Of a stretch of 64,000 nt of DNA, positions 8,867-18,749 are shown piece by piece. Within the stretch, counting starts at the first letter, position 1; every line of letters starts with the position of its first letter. Location of the stretch: NCBI RefSeq assembly GCF_001611275.1, contig NZ_CP015080.1:496001-560000 (forward strand). The letters are read 5' to 3'. This stretch comes from Desulfuromonas sp. DDH964. Its GTDB lineage: Bacteria > Desulfobacterota > Desulfuromonadia > Desulfuromonadales > DDH964. Below the pieces are notes generated by a model. That model saw only the letters and a list, made by a program, of their open reading frames with translations, had not been told where the DNA came from and made no database searches. A program made the position numbers and the translations under genes.

Positions 8867-10846
8867 ATGTACGACAAACTCTGGCTCATCCCATTCTTCC
8901 CCCTGCTGGGCTCGATCATCAACGGGCTGCTCGGCAAGAAGATCAAGAATGAGAAGATCATCGGTAGCATCGCCACCGGGATGATGGTCCTCTCCTTCGC
9001 GGTCTCCTGCAAAATGTTTTTCCAGCTGCTCGGGGACAGCGAAAAGGTTCACGAGGTGGTGATCGCCTCCTGGATGTCGGTCGGCCAGCTGCAGGTCGAT
9101 TGGGGATTCCTCCTCGATCCCCTCTCGGCGCTGATGATCATGGTCGTCACCGGGGTCGGTTCGCTGATTCACCTCTACTCCATCGGCTACATGCATGGAG
9201 AAGAGGGGTTCTACCGCTTCTTCTGCTACCTGAACCTCTTCGTCTTCGCGATGCTGATGCTGGTGCTCGGCAACAACGCCCTGGTCATGTTCATCGGCTG
9301 GGAGGGTGTCGGCCTCTGTTCCTATCTCCTGATCGGTTACTATTTCCACAAGAAGAGCGCGGGCGACGCCGCCAAGAAGGCCTTCGTTGTCAACCGCATT
9401 GGTGACTTCGGCTTCCTGCTTGGCCTCTTCACCCTCTTCTATGCCCTCGGCAGCAAGGGGGTGTGGACCATCAACTTCGTCGAAATCGGCCATAATGCCC
9501 ATCTCCTCGGGACCGGCAGCGTGGTGGTGACAGTGATCACCCTCTGCTTCTTCCTCGGCGCCACCGGCAAGTCGGCGCAGATTCCGCTCTACACCTGGCT
9601 CCCGGATGCGATGGAAGGCCCGACCCCGGTCTCGGCCCTGATCCATGCGGCGACCATGGTCACCGCCGGCGTCTACATGATCGGCCGCATGAACGGCCTC
9701 TTCGCCATGGCCCCGACGACGATGATGGTCGTCGCCATTGTCGGCGCCGCCACCGCGATCTTTGCTGCCTCCATCGGTTTTGCCCAGAACGACATCAAAC
9801 GCGTTCTCGCCTACTCCACCGTCTCCCAGCTCGGTTACATGTTCCTGGCGATGGGGGTCGGCGCCTTTACCGCCGGTATCTTCCACCTGATGACCCACGC
9901 CTTCTTCAAGGCCTGCCTCTTCCTTGGTTCGGGCTCGGTCATTCACGGTATGCATCACGGTCTCCACCACGCCCATCTCCATGACGATCCCCAGGATATG
10001 CGCAACATGGGTGGGCTGCGCAAGAAGATGCCGATTACCTACTGGACCTTCCTGATCTCCACCCTCGCCATCGCCGGCGTTCCCGGCCTGTCGGGCTTCT
10101 TCTCCAAGGACGAAATCCTCTGGTGGTCCTTCGCTTCGACCCGCGGTGCCATCGGCCTCTGGATCGTCGGTGCCCTGGCCGCCGGCATGACCGCGTTCTA
10201 CATGTTCCGCTGTGTCGCCATGACCTTCTGGGGCGAACAGCGCACCAATCCCAAGGCGAAGGATCACATCCCCGAGTCCCCCTGGGTCATCACCCTGCCG
10301 CTGGTGGTGCTGGCTGCCCTCGCCGCCGTTGGCGGCCTGATCGGGGTCCCGGCCCTCTTCGCCAAGGGCTGGAACCGCATTGAGCACTTCCTTGAGCCGG
10401 TCTTCGGCCATTCCCAGGAGACCTACCACATTGCCGTCAAGGAAGCTCTGGCCCATTCCCATGGCGCCGAGTGGGGACTGATGGGGGTTTCGGTGGCGAT
10501 CGCCTTCATCGGCATTGGCATCGCTCTTTACATGTACAAGTCCAATCCCGACCTCCCCGGCAAGTTCACTGCCGCCTTCCCCAAACTGCACAAGGCGGTC
10601 TTCAACAAGTGGTACATTGACGAACTCTACGATTTCCTCTTCGTCAACCCGACCAAGCGTTTCGGCACCTTCCTCTGGAAAGGGTTTGACGTCAAGGTGG
10701 TCGATGGTGTCGTCAACGGGCTGGCCAGACTGTTCGGTGCGATGGCCGCCGGGCTGCGCGGCACCCAGACCGGCATGGTGCACAACTATGCGATGGGTAT
10801 GGTGGTTGGCGTGGTGCTGATCGTCGGTTTCTTCGTCCTGAAGTAA
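8867..10846 (+). CDS. nuoL: NADH-quinone oxidoreductase subunit L
   Basis: This 659-residue protein is NuoL, the distal antiporter-like proton-pumping subunit of complex I. Many membrane helices are visible. Diagnostic parts are the Glu-bearing FIGWEGVGLCSYLLIG, the central YTWLPDAMEGPTPVSALIHA region and the long C-terminal section expected for the lateral helix and final anchor. Start ATG follows GGAGATATAG. It is followed 44 bases later by nuoM. Confidence 0.96.
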   Translation: MYDKLWLIPFFPLLGSIINGLLGKKIKNEKIIGSIATGMMVLSFAVSCKMFFQLLGDSEKVHEVVIASWMSVGQLQVDWGFLLDPLSALMIMVVTGVGSLIHLYSIGYMHGEEGFYRFFCYLNLFVFAMLMLVLGNNALVMFIGWEGVGLCSYLLIGYYFHKKSAGDAAKKAFVVNRIGDFGFLLGLFTLFYALGSKGVWTINFVEIGHNAHLLGTGSVVVTVITLCFFLGATGKSAQIPLYTWLPDAMEGPTPVSALIHAATMVTAGVYMIGRMNGLFAMAPTTMMVVAIVGAATAIFAASIGFAQNDIKRVLAYSTVSQLGYMFLAMGVGAFTAGIFHLMTHAFFKACLFLGSGSVIHGMHHGLHHAHLHDDPQDMRNMGGLRKKMPITYWTFLISTLAIAGVPGLSGFFSKDEILWWSFASTRGAIGLWIVGALAAGMTAFYMFRCVAMTFWGEQRTNPKAKDHIPESPWVITLPLVVLAALAAVGGLIGVPALFAKGWNRIEHFLEPVFGHSQETYHIAVKEALAHSHGAEWGLMGVSVAIAFIGIGIALYMYKSNPDLPGKFTAAFPKLHKAVFNKWYIDELYDFLFVNPTKRFGTFLWKGFDVKVVDGVVNGLARLFGAMAAGLRGTQTGMVHNYAMGMVVGVVLIVGFFVLK

Positions 10847-10890
10847 AAGCGTCGGCTGCTTTGCAATAGCAACATAAGGAGCGATTTCCA

Positions 10891-12456
10891 ATGACCGAAC
10901 ATCTTCTCAGCCTGATAACCTTCCTCCCGCTTTTGGGGGTTGTGTTCCTGCTCTTCTTCCCCAGGGATAACGAAGGGCTGCTCAAGGGCTTCACGCTGGT
11001 GGTGAGCCTGGTGACCTTTGTCATCAGCCTGCCGCTCGCTTTCAACGATGTCTTCAAAACCACGGCCGACATGCAGTACGTCGAATTCGCGCGCTGGATC
11101 ACCATCGGCGATTATTTCCAGATGAACTACAACGTCGGCATCGACGGCATCAGCCTCTGGCTGGTCCTGCTGACGACCTTCATCATGCCGATTGCGGTCC
11201 TCTCGACCTGGAACGCGGTGGAGAAGTACACCAAGGGGTTCATGGCGCTGCTGCTGCTGCTGGAGACGGCGATGCTCGGTGCCTTCATCTCCCTCGACCT
11301 CTTCCTCTTCTACATCTTCTGGGAACTGATGCTGATCCCGATGTACTTCCTGATCGGCATCTGGGGCGGCAAGAACCGCATCTACGCCGCGGTCAAGTTC
11401 TTTATCTTCACCGCCGTCGGTTCCCTGCTGATGCTGGTGGCGATTATCTTCGTCTACTACCAGGCGCTCCAGGCCGGCATGCCCTTTGACAACGGCTTCA
11501 GCATTGCCGACTTCTACAAGCTTTCCATCGCTCCGGATCTCCAGGTCTGGCTCTTCGCCGCCTTCGCTTTCTCCTTTGCGATCAAGGTGCCGATGTTCCC
11601 GGTGCACACCTGGTTGCCCGATGCCCATACCGAAGCGCCGACCGCCGGCTCCGTGATCCTGGCGGCCATCCTGCTGAAGATGGGAACCTACGGTTACGTT
11701 CGCTTCGCCATGCCGCTCTTCCCCGACGCCACCCAGATGTTCATCCCCTTCCTCTCGACGCTGGCGGTGATCGGTATCATCTACGGCGCCCTGGTGGCGA
11801 TGATGCAGGACGACGTCAAGAAACTGGTCGCCTACTCCTCGGTCTCCCACCTCGGTTTCGTCATGCTCGGCGTTTTCGCCATGAACATCCAGGGGCTGCA
11901 GGGCGGCATGCTGCAGATGATCAACCACGGCATCTCGACCGGCGCGCTCTTCCTTATCGTCGGCTTTATCTACGAGCGGCGCCACACCCGCGAGATCAAG
12001 GAGTTTGGCGGTCTCGCCAAGGTGATGCCGATCTTCGCGACGATCTTCATGATCATCACCTTCAGCTCCATCGGCCTGCCGGGGACCAACGGTTTCGTCG
12101 GTGAATTCCTGGTCCTGATCGGCGCCTTCGAGAGCGAGCTGCGCTGGTTTGCGGTGGTGGCGACCAGCGGTGTCATTCTGGCCGCGGTCTACATGCTCTG
12201 GATGTTCCAGCGGGTGATGTTCGGCGAGTTGAAGAACCCGAAGAACGAAAATCTCAAGGATCTTTCCCTGCGCGAAATCGTCATCATGCTGCCGCTGCTG
12301 GTCTTCGTCTTCTGGATCGGGGTCGCACCCAATCCCTTTTTCGAGAAGATGAATCCCTCGCTGGAGCGCCTCATCGAGCAGGTCAAAGGGAAACAGCAGG
12401 TCGCGGTGGTCGAGAAGGTAGAGATGCCCAGCCACATGGGCCATGGCCACGAGTAA
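10891..12456 (+). CDS. nuoM: NADH-quinone oxidoreductase subunit M
   Basis: This 521-residue membrane protein is NuoM, a second antiporter-like proton-pumping subunit. Family signatures are FYIFWELMLIPMYFLIG with its conserved glutamate and FPVHTWLPDAHTEAPTAGSV in the proton-channel helix. Length is normal for NuoM. The ATG at 10891 is preceded by AAGGAG. The C-terminal tail is His/Met-rich (MPSHMGHGHE). It is followed 40 bases later by nuoN. Confidence 0.96.
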   Translation: MTEHLLSLITFLPLLGVVFLLFFPRDNEGLLKGFTLVVSLVTFVISLPLAFNDVFKTTADMQYVEFARWITIGDYFQMNYNVGIDGISLWLVLLTTFIMPIAVLSTWNAVEKYTKGFMALLLLLETAMLGAFISLDLFLFYIFWELMLIPMYFLIGIWGGKNRIYAAVKFFIFTAVGSLLMLVAIIFVYYQALQAGMPFDNGFSIADFYKLSIAPDLQVWLFAAFAFSFAIKVPMFPVHTWLPDAHTEAPTAGSVILAAILLKMGTYGYVRFAMPLFPDATQMFIPFLSTLAVIGIIYGALVAMMQDDVKKLVAYSSVSHLGFVMLGVFAMNIQGLQGGMLQMINHGISTGALFLIVGFIYERRHTREIKEFGGLAKVMPIFATIFMIITFSSIGLPGTNGFVGEFLVLIGAFESELRWFAVVATSGVILAAVYMLWMFQRVMFGELKNPKNENLKDLSLREIVIMLPLLVFVFWIGVAPNPFFEKMNPSLERLIEQVKGKQQVAVVEKVEMPSHMGHGHE

Positions 12457-12496
12457 CGATACTTAGATATATCTCGGCTTCCGAAGGAGCATTTCC

Positions 12497-13957
12497 ATGG
12501 AAAATCTGGTGCAAATCGCCATGCAGAACGTGAACTTCTGGGCCATCATGCCCTCGCTGGTGCTGACCTGCTTCGGCATGGTGCTGCTGCTGGTGGCCGT
12601 CTTTTCCAAGCGCGGCCGAACCACCCACGTCGCCTGGCTTAGCATCGTCGCCCTGGTGGTGACCGGCTATTTCGCCTACCTCGGCTGGAACAACCCCCAG
12701 TTCGGTTTCGCCGGGCACGTGGCGCTCGATAATTTCGCGACCTTCTTCAACTTCACCTTCCTCTTCTCGGCGGCGCTGGCGATTTTGATGTCCGACGATT
12801 ATCTGAAGCGGGAAGGGTACCCGATTGCGGAATACTACCCGCTGATTCTCTTCGCCACCGCCGGGGCGATGTGGATGGCTTCGGGCACCGACCTGATGAC
12901 CATCTTCCTGGGGTTGGAGGTCCTCTCGGTCGCCCTCTACGTCCTCTCCGGCCTCTTCCGCAACCAGTTGCGCTCCAACGAGGCCGGACTCAAGTATTTC
13001 CTCCTCGGCGCCTTCTCCACCGGCTTCCTCCTCTACGGCATCGCTCTGCTTTACGGCGTCACCGGGACGACCAACGTCGCCGACATCGGACTCTTCCTGT
13101 CGTCGCACCCGGCGGTTCTCGGTAATCCGATGACGATTGCCGGCATGCTGCTCCTCTCGACCGGTTTCCTCTTCAAGATCGGCGCCGCGCCTTTCCACAT
13201 GTGGGCTCCGGACGTTTACCAGGGTGCCCCGACCCCGATCACCGCCTTTATGAGCGTCGGCCCGAAAGCGGCGGCCCTGGCGGCCTTCATTCGCATCCTG
13301 ATTCTTGGCCTGGGTGGCCTGCACGCCGAATGGGGTCCCCTCCTCTGGCTGCTGGCGGTACTGACGATGACCGTCGGTAACATCGTCGCCATCGCCCAGA
13401 CCGATATCAAGCGCATGCTCGCCTACTCCTCCATCTCCCATGCCGGTTACGCTCTGGTCGGTATCGTCGCCGCCAACGAGATTGGTCTGTCGGGCGTCTT
13501 CTTCTACATGCTCGTCTACACCTTCATGAATCTCGGCGCCTTTGCCGTGCTGGTCCTCGCCGGCAAGGAAGGGGAGAACAACCTGACGCTTGAAGGGTTT
13601 GCCGGCTTCGGTTACAAAAAACCCTTCCTCGGCATTGCCATGACGATCTGCCTCCTTTCCCTGATGGGGCTGCCGCCGACGGCTGGCTTTGTCGGCAAGT
13701 TCTATATCTTTTCCGGCGCGGTCAAGGCCGGCTACATCTGGCTGGCGGTTATCGGTGTTCTCAACTCTGCGGTCTCCCTCTACTACTACCTGCGGGTCAT
13801 GGTCGCCATGTACTTCCGCGATCCGGCCGAAGACTTCTCCTGGGTGAAGGCCAACCTCGGCGCCACCATTTCCCTGGTGCTCGCCCTGATCGGGATCTTC
13901 TACCTCGGCATTCTCCCCGGTCCGGTGATGGAACTGGCCAAGCAGGCGCTTTTCTAG
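12497..13957 (+). CDS. nuoN: NADH-quinone oxidoreductase subunit N
   Basis: This 486-residue membrane protein is NuoN, the third antiporter-like subunit and the last gene of the operon. Conserved parts include FLGLEVLSVALYVL, then FKIGAAPFHMWAPDVYQGAP, and MGLPPTAGFVGKFYIF near the C terminus. Start ATG follows AAGGAG. A strong hairpin 27 bases after the stop closes the operon. Confidence 0.96.
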   Translation: MENLVQIAMQNVNFWAIMPSLVLTCFGMVLLLVAVFSKRGRTTHVAWLSIVALVVTGYFAYLGWNNPQFGFAGHVALDNFATFFNFTFLFSAALAILMSDDYLKREGYPIAEYYPLILFATAGAMWMASGTDLMTIFLGLEVLSVALYVLSGLFRNQLRSNEAGLKYFLLGAFSTGFLLYGIALLYGVTGTTNVADIGLFLSSHPAVLGNPMTIAGMLLLSTGFLFKIGAAPFHMWAPDVYQGAPTPITAFMSVGPKAAALAAFIRILILGLGGLHAEWGPLLWLLAVLTMTVGNIVAIAQTDIKRMLAYSSISHAGYALVGIVAANEIGLSGVFFYMLVYTFMNLGAFAVLVLAGKEGENNLTLEGFAGFGYKKPFLGIAMTICLLSLMGLPPTAGFVGKFYIFSGAVKAGYIWLAVIGVLNSAVSLYYYLRVMVAMYFRDPAEDFSWVKANLGATISLVLALIGIFYLGILPGPVMELAKQALF

Positions 13958-13984
13958 CCTGGTCTCGGTAACGTGTTATACTGC

Positions 13985-14015
13985 GAGCCCCGAATCGATT
14001 TTCGATTCGGGGCTC
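13985..14015. terminator. hairpin ending the nuo operon
   Basis: A perfect 13-base inverted repeat (GAGCCCCGAATCG at 13985-13997 and its complement at 14003-14015) encloses a 5-base loop. It begins 28 bases after the nuoN stop. The following tract is only weakly T-rich (GTTTGCG), so termination may not be complete. Confidence 0.75.
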
Positions 14016-14078
14016 GTTTGCGTCAGTGGCCGAACGCAAGGGGCTGGTCAGTACGCCATCGGAATCAATGAGGGAAAG

Positions 14079-15017
14079 ATGCCAACAGAAACGGGAAGCG
14101 GAAGGACACGGGGCCGGGCAGTGTTCTATATCGCCGTGCTGGCCTACCTGATATGCGCGGGATCCTGGGTATGTGCAGAGGAGGCGGTTCCGGAAGCCGC
14201 TGGCACCCCGGGAGCCTTTTCCGAACGGATGAAGCTGGAAGGGAAGCTGGAGAGCAATCCCTTTTCCATTACTACCTACAAGCGGAATTACCTGCTTCCC
14301 CTGAGCTACAATGCGTCACCCAATCGCAGGACCACCTCGGATGTCGGTGACACCGTCGATCACGCTGAGGTCGAGTTCCAGGTCAGCCTGCAGTTCCCCC
14401 TGGTCAACAGCCTCTGGAAAGAGAACGGTCGCCTCTTCCTCGCCTATACCAACCATTCCTGGTGGCAGGCCTATAACAGTGATGCCTCCAGCCCGTTCCG
14501 GGAAACCAACCACGAGCCCGAGTTGATGTTGGCGATTCGAACCGATCAGAGGATTTTCGGTTTTGACGCCAAAAGTTTTACCTTCGGGCTGGTGCACCAG
14601 TCGAATGGCCGTTCCGGCACCCTTTCTCGCAGCTGGAACCGGGTGCAGGGTTATTTTATCTTCGAACGCGGGCGGCTGGTGCTGGCACTCTGCCCCTGGT
14701 ACCGGATTCCCGAAGAAGCCAAAACCGGACCGGACGATAGCTCGGGGGATGACAATCCCGATCTGGAACGATACCTGGGATACGGAGAGCTGACGGCGGT
14801 TTACAAACTGGGAGAGCAGACCCTCGGCATGGTGTGGCGCAACAACCTGCGGGCCGAAGGGAACAAGGGAGCGATCGAGATCGACTGGAGTTTCCCCCTG
14901 GCCGGTCGCTTCAAGGGGTATGTGAAATATTTCAATGGTTACGGGGAAAGCCTGGTCGATTACAATGCCTCAAGCAACCGCATCGGCGTCGGGCTCCTCT
15001 TCAGTGATCTGCTGTAG
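14079..15017 (+). CDS. pldA: outer membrane phospholipase A
   Basis: This 312-residue exported protein matches outer-membrane phospholipase A, a beta-barrel enzyme that hydrolyses misplaced phospholipids in the outer leaflet. A signal peptide occupies about residues 12-33. The catalytic stretch HQSNGRSGTLSRSWNR is clear, giving H173, S175 and N187 as the triad. The upstream region with YTNHSWWQAYN and SSPFRETNHEPEL is also typical, and the C-terminal strands carry YFNGYGESLVDYN. It follows the nuo terminator and is convergent with a minus-strand lipoprotein gene. The Mla-type lipid transport operon just downstream serves the same outer-membrane lipid asymmetry. Confidence 0.92.
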   Translation: MPTETGSGRTRGRAVFYIAVLAYLICAGSWVCAEEAVPEAAGTPGAFSERMKLEGKLESNPFSITTYKRNYLLPLSYNASPNRRTTSDVGDTVDHAEVEFQVSLQFPLVNSLWKENGRLFLAYTNHSWWQAYNSDASSPFRETNHEPELMLAIRTDQRIFGFDAKSFTFGLVHQSNGRSGTLSRSWNRVQGYFIFERGRLVLALCPWYRIPEEAKTGPDDSSGDDNPDLERYLGYGELTAVYKLGEQTLGMVWRNNLRAEGNKGAIEIDWSFPLAGRFKGYVKYFNGYGESLVDYNASSNRIGVGLLFSDLL

Positions 15018-15028
15018 GTCCTTAAGCT

Positions 15029-15670
15029 TCAGAGCAGGCCGTCCTGGCGCAGTTGCCGGATCAGGACCTTGACAATTTCCTGGGTCTGGCTCTGGATCGC
15101 TTCGGAGGTGGTAGTGCGCGTAAGGATGGTCCAGATCAGTTTGCCGCTGTTGAAATCGTAGAGATTGGTCTCGAGATCGAGGACTTTGTAGGTGACGTCA
15201 TAACTGCGAACCGTGGTATAGCTGCGGCTGTAGTCGTTGTACCAGTGGCTGGGGGGCGGGTAGCGCCCGTCGTAATAATCGTAAGGGTAATTGCGGCCGT
15301 TGAAGCTGCGATCGGTGTTGATATCGGTGACGCGCTGCTTTTCCTTTTTAAGGTCGACCAGTTTGGTGACGAGGATCGTATCGACACCGATTTTTTTGGC
15401 GGCGGCGTTGATCTCCTCCTGGGAGGCGCCGCCATCGGGGAGCACGGAAAAACTGGGGACCGCCGTTACGCCCTCGGCGTCAAGGCCGTTGGCAAAGGCC
15501 GATTCGAAAATCTTGCGCGTGCTCTCTTGCTTGGCGACGCCGAGTACCAGGACCCTGTTGATGCGGGCGCTGTAACCCGGGTCCCGCCAGGTGCCGCTGA
15601 TCCTGGTGGAGGCGCAACCGGTCAGGGTCAACAGCAGGGCGACGAGGATGGCAGGAAGGGTCGTTTTCAC
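15029..15670 (-). CDS. DUF4136-like lipoprotein
   Basis: This 213-residue predicted lipoprotein starts at a GTG (complement of 15668-15670) preceded by AAGGAG. Starting there gives a clean signal peptide and lipobox (LTLTGCAS, lipidated C19); the open frame upstream to 15790 lacks such features. The mature part opens with STRISGTWRDPGY, followed by a segment on a stress-type or DUF4136-like fold (VLVLGVAKQ, then DTILVTKLVDLKKE). The middle is Tyr/Pro-rich. The family assignment is tentative. It converges with pldA with 11 bases between stops, and is divergent from the Mla-type operon. Confidence 0.75.
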   Translation of the reverse strand: MKTTLPAILVALLLTLTGCASTRISGTWRDPGYSARINRVLVLGVAKQESTRKIFESAFANGLDAEGVTAVPSFSVLPDGGASQEEINAAAKKIGVDTILVTKLVDLKKEKQRVTDINTDRSFNGRNYPYDYYDGRYPPPSHWYNDYSRSYTTVRSYDVTYKVLDLETNLYDFNSGKLIWTILTRTTTSEAIQSQTQEIVKVLIRQLRQDGLL

Positions 15671-15856
15671 GGTGGATAAGCTCCTTTGCAGAAAAGCGGA
15701 GCGGCAATCACTGCCGCCTGCCTCTGATACTATATGCTTTTCGCTGCCAACTGCAATCCCCGGCGCAGGTTGCGCTTTTACTGCCCGCAATCCCTGTTAA
15801 TCTTTTCCGGGGGGGGCACTGGTGTTAAACCTCGGGGACAAAGGACGGGACGTGGC

Positions 15857-16993
15857 ATGAATCGAGGCGAGGAAGTCGCTGCCGCCCAATTGCAGGAGGC
15901 CGCGGCGGAGGAATGGATCCTGACCCTGGCCGGAACCTGGAGCCTGCGGGGAGATCGTCCGGTTGACGATCGCCTTATGGCCCGGCTCGCAGCCGCCAGC
16001 GGCCGGCTTGGTTTCGACAGCGAACAGCTGACCGGCTGGGATAGCAGTCTTCCTCTGTTCCTGCGCCAAATTGAAGGACAGGTCGACCAACGTCAGCTGG
16101 CCATTGATCGTAGCGGGTTGCCGGACGGGGTACGGCGTCTCCTTACCCTGACAGATAGCGGCAGCGAAGCTAAACGGGATGCGGATCGGCAGGCCCCTCC
16201 TGGCTTCCTGGCCCGGGTCGGGGCGGCCATGCTGCAACGGATGGAATGGTCCGCCTTGGCCCTTGCTTTTCTCGGCGGAACGACGCGGGCGGCCTGGCGC
16301 ATGCTCAGGGGGAAGGCGCGCTGGCGCCCCGAGGATCTCGCCGGTTTCCTCCAGGACTGCGGGCCACGGGCCCTCCCGATCGTCAGCCTGATCGCCCTGC
16401 TGGTCGGCCTGATCCTCGCCTTTATCGGCGCCATGCAGCTGCAGACCTTCGGTGTGCAGATCTATGTCGCCAACCTGGTCGGCATCGGCATGGCCCGGGA
16501 CATGGGGGCGATGATGACGGGAATCATCCTCGCCGGCCGTACCGGCGCCGCCTATGCCGCCCAACTCGGGACGATGCAGGTCAACGAGGAGACCGACGCG
16601 CTGCGCACCCTCGGCATCGACCCGCTCGAATTTCTCGTCCTGCCGCGCTTGCTGGCCCTGGTCCTGATGATACCGCTGCTCTGCTGTTATGCCGACCTGA
16701 TGGGCATCATCGGCGGCGGCCTGGTCTGCGTCAGCCTTTTCGATATCACGCCCCTGCAATATCTGCAGCAGACCCGGGAGGCGGTCCCGCTTTATCATTT
16801 CACCGGCGGTCTGGTCAAGGCGACCGTCTACGGCATCGTGGTCGCCCTGGCGGGGTGCCACCGCGGCCTCGCCTGCGGCCGCAGTGCCGCCGCCGTCGGC
16901 GAGGCGACGACCGCAGCGGTGGTAACATCGATTGTCTGGATCGTGGTCTGGTGCGCCATCCTGACCGTGCTCTACAACCTGATCGGAGTCTGA
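15857..16993 (+). CDS. mlaE: MlaE-type ABC transporter permease with N-terminal STAS-like domain
   Basis: This 378-residue protein is the permease of an MCE/Mla-type lipid transporter. Residues about 20-120 look like a STAS-type domain (LTLAGTWSLRGDRP), which in E. coli is the separate protein MlaB. Residues about 165-378 are the MlaE domain with five or six hydrophobic helices and the typical MTGIILAGRTGAAYAAQLGT and EETDALRTLGIDP stretches. The frame opens earlier at 15734, but the ATG at 15857 starts just before the folded domain. The ATPase gene begins 2 bases after its stop. Confidence 0.9.
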   Translation: MNRGEEVAAAQLQEAAAEEWILTLAGTWSLRGDRPVDDRLMARLAAASGRLGFDSEQLTGWDSSLPLFLRQIEGQVDQRQLAIDRSGLPDGVRRLLTLTDSGSEAKRDADRQAPPGFLARVGAAMLQRMEWSALALAFLGGTTRAAWRMLRGKARWRPEDLAGFLQDCGPRALPIVSLIALLVGLILAFIGAMQLQTFGVQIYVANLVGIGMARDMGAMMTGIILAGRTGAAYAAQLGTMQVNEETDALRTLGIDPLEFLVLPRLLALVLMIPLLCCYADLMGIIGGGLVCVSLFDITPLQYLQQTREAVPLYHFTGGLVKATVYGIVVALAGCHRGLACGRSAAAVGEATTAAVVTSIVWIVVWCAILTVLYNLIGV

Positions 16994-16995
16994 CG

Positions 16996-17757
16996 ATGAT
17001 CCGTGACCGGGAGCCGGGGCCGGTCCTCGCCGTCGAGGGTCTGCAGATGTCCTTCGGGGACACCCTGGTCCAGCAGGATTTGACCTTCGATGTCCGCCGC
17101 GGCGATGTCTTCCTCATCATTGGCCCGAGTGGTTGCGGCAAGAGTACGCTGCTGCGGCACCTGATCGGCCTGCAGACCCCGGCGGCGGGCACCATCCGTT
17201 ATGGTGGCGAAGATCTGTGGGCCCTTGACGAGGAGGAGCGAATCCGCCAGCTGCGCCGGATCGGGGTCCTGTTCCAGGGCGGCGCGCTCTGGAGTTCCCT
17301 GACCGTGGCGGAAAATATCGCCTTGCCGCTGCACCACTACACCCGCCTCTCCGCGGCGGAGATCAGGGGGCAGGTCGCCTTCAAACTGGCCCTGGTCGGC
17401 CTCGACGGCTATCAGGACTTCGCGCCCGCCCAGCTCAGCGGCGGCATGCGCAAGCGCGTCGGCCTCGCCCGCGCCCTGGCCCTCGATCCGGAGATCCTCT
17501 TTTTCGACGAACCTTCGGCCGGCCTCGATCCGGTCAGCGCCCGGCGGCTCGACGACCTGATCCTGGAGTTGCGGGAGAGCCTCGCCGCGACCCTGGTGGT
17601 GGTCACCCACGAACTCGCCAGCATCTTTGCCATTGGCAGCAATGGCGTTTTTCTCGACCCGGAACAGCGGACCATGATCGCCAGCGGCAGCCCCGCCGAG
17701 ATGCTGGCCGCCGGTGAGCCGAAGGTTCGGGAGTTTTTGCAGCGAGGTGAAGCATGA
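16996..17757 (+). CDS. mlaF: MlaF-type ABC transporter ATP-binding protein
   Basis: This 253-residue ATPase powers the adjacent MlaE-type permease. Walker A is GPSGCGKST at about residues 43-51, the signature is LSGGMRKRVGLARAL, and Walker B is ILFFDEPSAGLDP, followed by a switch His in VVTHE. The ATG at 16996 gives an MIRDREPG start directly after the permease; a longer open frame upstream overlaps the permease and is not used. Its stop overlaps the start of the MCE gene by 4 bases, indicating translational coupling. Confidence 0.93.
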   Translation: MIRDREPGPVLAVEGLQMSFGDTLVQQDLTFDVRRGDVFLIIGPSGCGKSTLLRHLIGLQTPAAGTIRYGGEDLWALDEEERIRQLRRIGVLFQGGALWSSLTVAENIALPLHHYTRLSAAEIRGQVAFKLALVGLDGYQDFAPAQLSGGMRKRVGLARALALDPEILFFDEPSAGLDPVSARRLDDLILELRESLAATLVVVTHELASIFAIGSNGVFLDPEQRTMIASGSPAEMLAAGEPKVREFLQRGEA

Positions 17758-18749
17758 GCCGAAAATTCAGTCCGACCCTCCTCGGCGCCTTTGTCACCGG
17801 GGCGGTGATCCTGGCGCTGGGCGCCCTGGCCCTGTTCGGTTCCGGCTGGCTGCGCAAGGATGTCCGGGTCAACGTGGTCTACTTCAGCGGTTCGGTCAAG
17901 GGGCTGACGATCGGAGCGCCGGTGATGTTCCGCGGCGTCACCATCGGCCAGGTCAAGGATATCCGGGTCATCTTCGACACCCGGGAACTGACCTTCCGCA
18001 TCCCGGTCCTGATTGAGACCGACATGGAAAGGATCCAGGCGGTCGGCGCCGATCAGCCGGGGACCGGCCCCGGCCAGGGCGCGACGGATGCCTTCATCGA
18101 TCTGCTGGTCAAACGCGGCCTGCGCGCCCAGCTGCAGATGCTGAGCCTGGTGACCGGTCAGCTTTTCGTCCAGCTCGATATCTTCCCGGAGAGTGAGGCC
18201 CACTTTGTCGGCAAGGGGGGGGATTACCAGGAAATTCCGACCGTGCTGTCGAGCTTCGAGGAGGTCTCCAAAACCCTGGAACAGATCCCCCTCGATCAGC
18301 TGGTGCAGAAGGTGGTGACGACCCTCGACGGCCTGGAAAACCTGGTCAACAGCCCCGAACTGGGCGAGAGTGTAAGGACCCTCAACGAAACCCTGCAGGC
18401 GGTGCAGAAACTGAGCGGCCAGGTCGATGCGAATTTTGCCAGGATGGTCGGCGACGTCTCAACGACGATGGCATCGGTGGCCACCCTGGCTGAACATCTC
18501 GATGCCGAGCTGGTCCCGGTCAGCAGGGAGCTGCGCGGCACTCTGGCAGTGGCGCGAGGTGCCTTTGGCCAGGCCGAGAGTGCCCTGGCCGGCCTCGATT
18601 CGACCCTGGCGCCCCAGGCGCCGGAACGGGCGGCCCTGCGCCAGGCGCTGCAGGAGTTGACCGACGCCGCGCGGGCAGTGCGCATTCTCGCCGAGGCGCT
18701 GGAACTGCAGCCGGAAATGCTGCTCAAGGGACGACAGGGGACGCCATGA
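17754..18749 (+). CDS. mlaD: MCE-domain (MlaD-type) lipid-binding protein
   Basis: This 331-residue protein has one N-terminal membrane anchor (about residues 8-30) and a single MCE domain from about residue 38 (VNVVYFSGSVKGLTIGAPV, then FRGVTIGQVKDI). MCE proteins form hexameric rings that carry lipids between the inner and outer membranes. The remaining ~180 residues are helical and probably form an extended coil, as in PqiB/YebT-like or long MlaD forms. It overlaps the ATPase gene and the auxiliary lipoprotein gene by 4 bases each. No mlaC-like gene is seen nearby. Confidence 0.9.
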   Translation: MSRKFSPTLLGAFVTGAVILALGALALFGSGWLRKDVRVNVVYFSGSVKGLTIGAPVMFRGVTIGQVKDIRVIFDTRELTFRIPVLIETDMERIQAVGADQPGTGPGQGATDAFIDLLVKRGLRAQLQMLSLVTGQLFVQLDIFPESEAHFVGKGGDYQEIPTVLSSFEEVSKTLEQIPLDQLVQKVVTTLDGLENLVNSPELGESVRTLNETLQAVQKLSGQVDANFARMVGDVSTTMASVATLAEHLDAELVPVSRELRGTLAVARGAFGQAESALAGLDSTLAPQAPERAALRQALQELTDAARAVRILAEALELQPEMLLKGRQGTP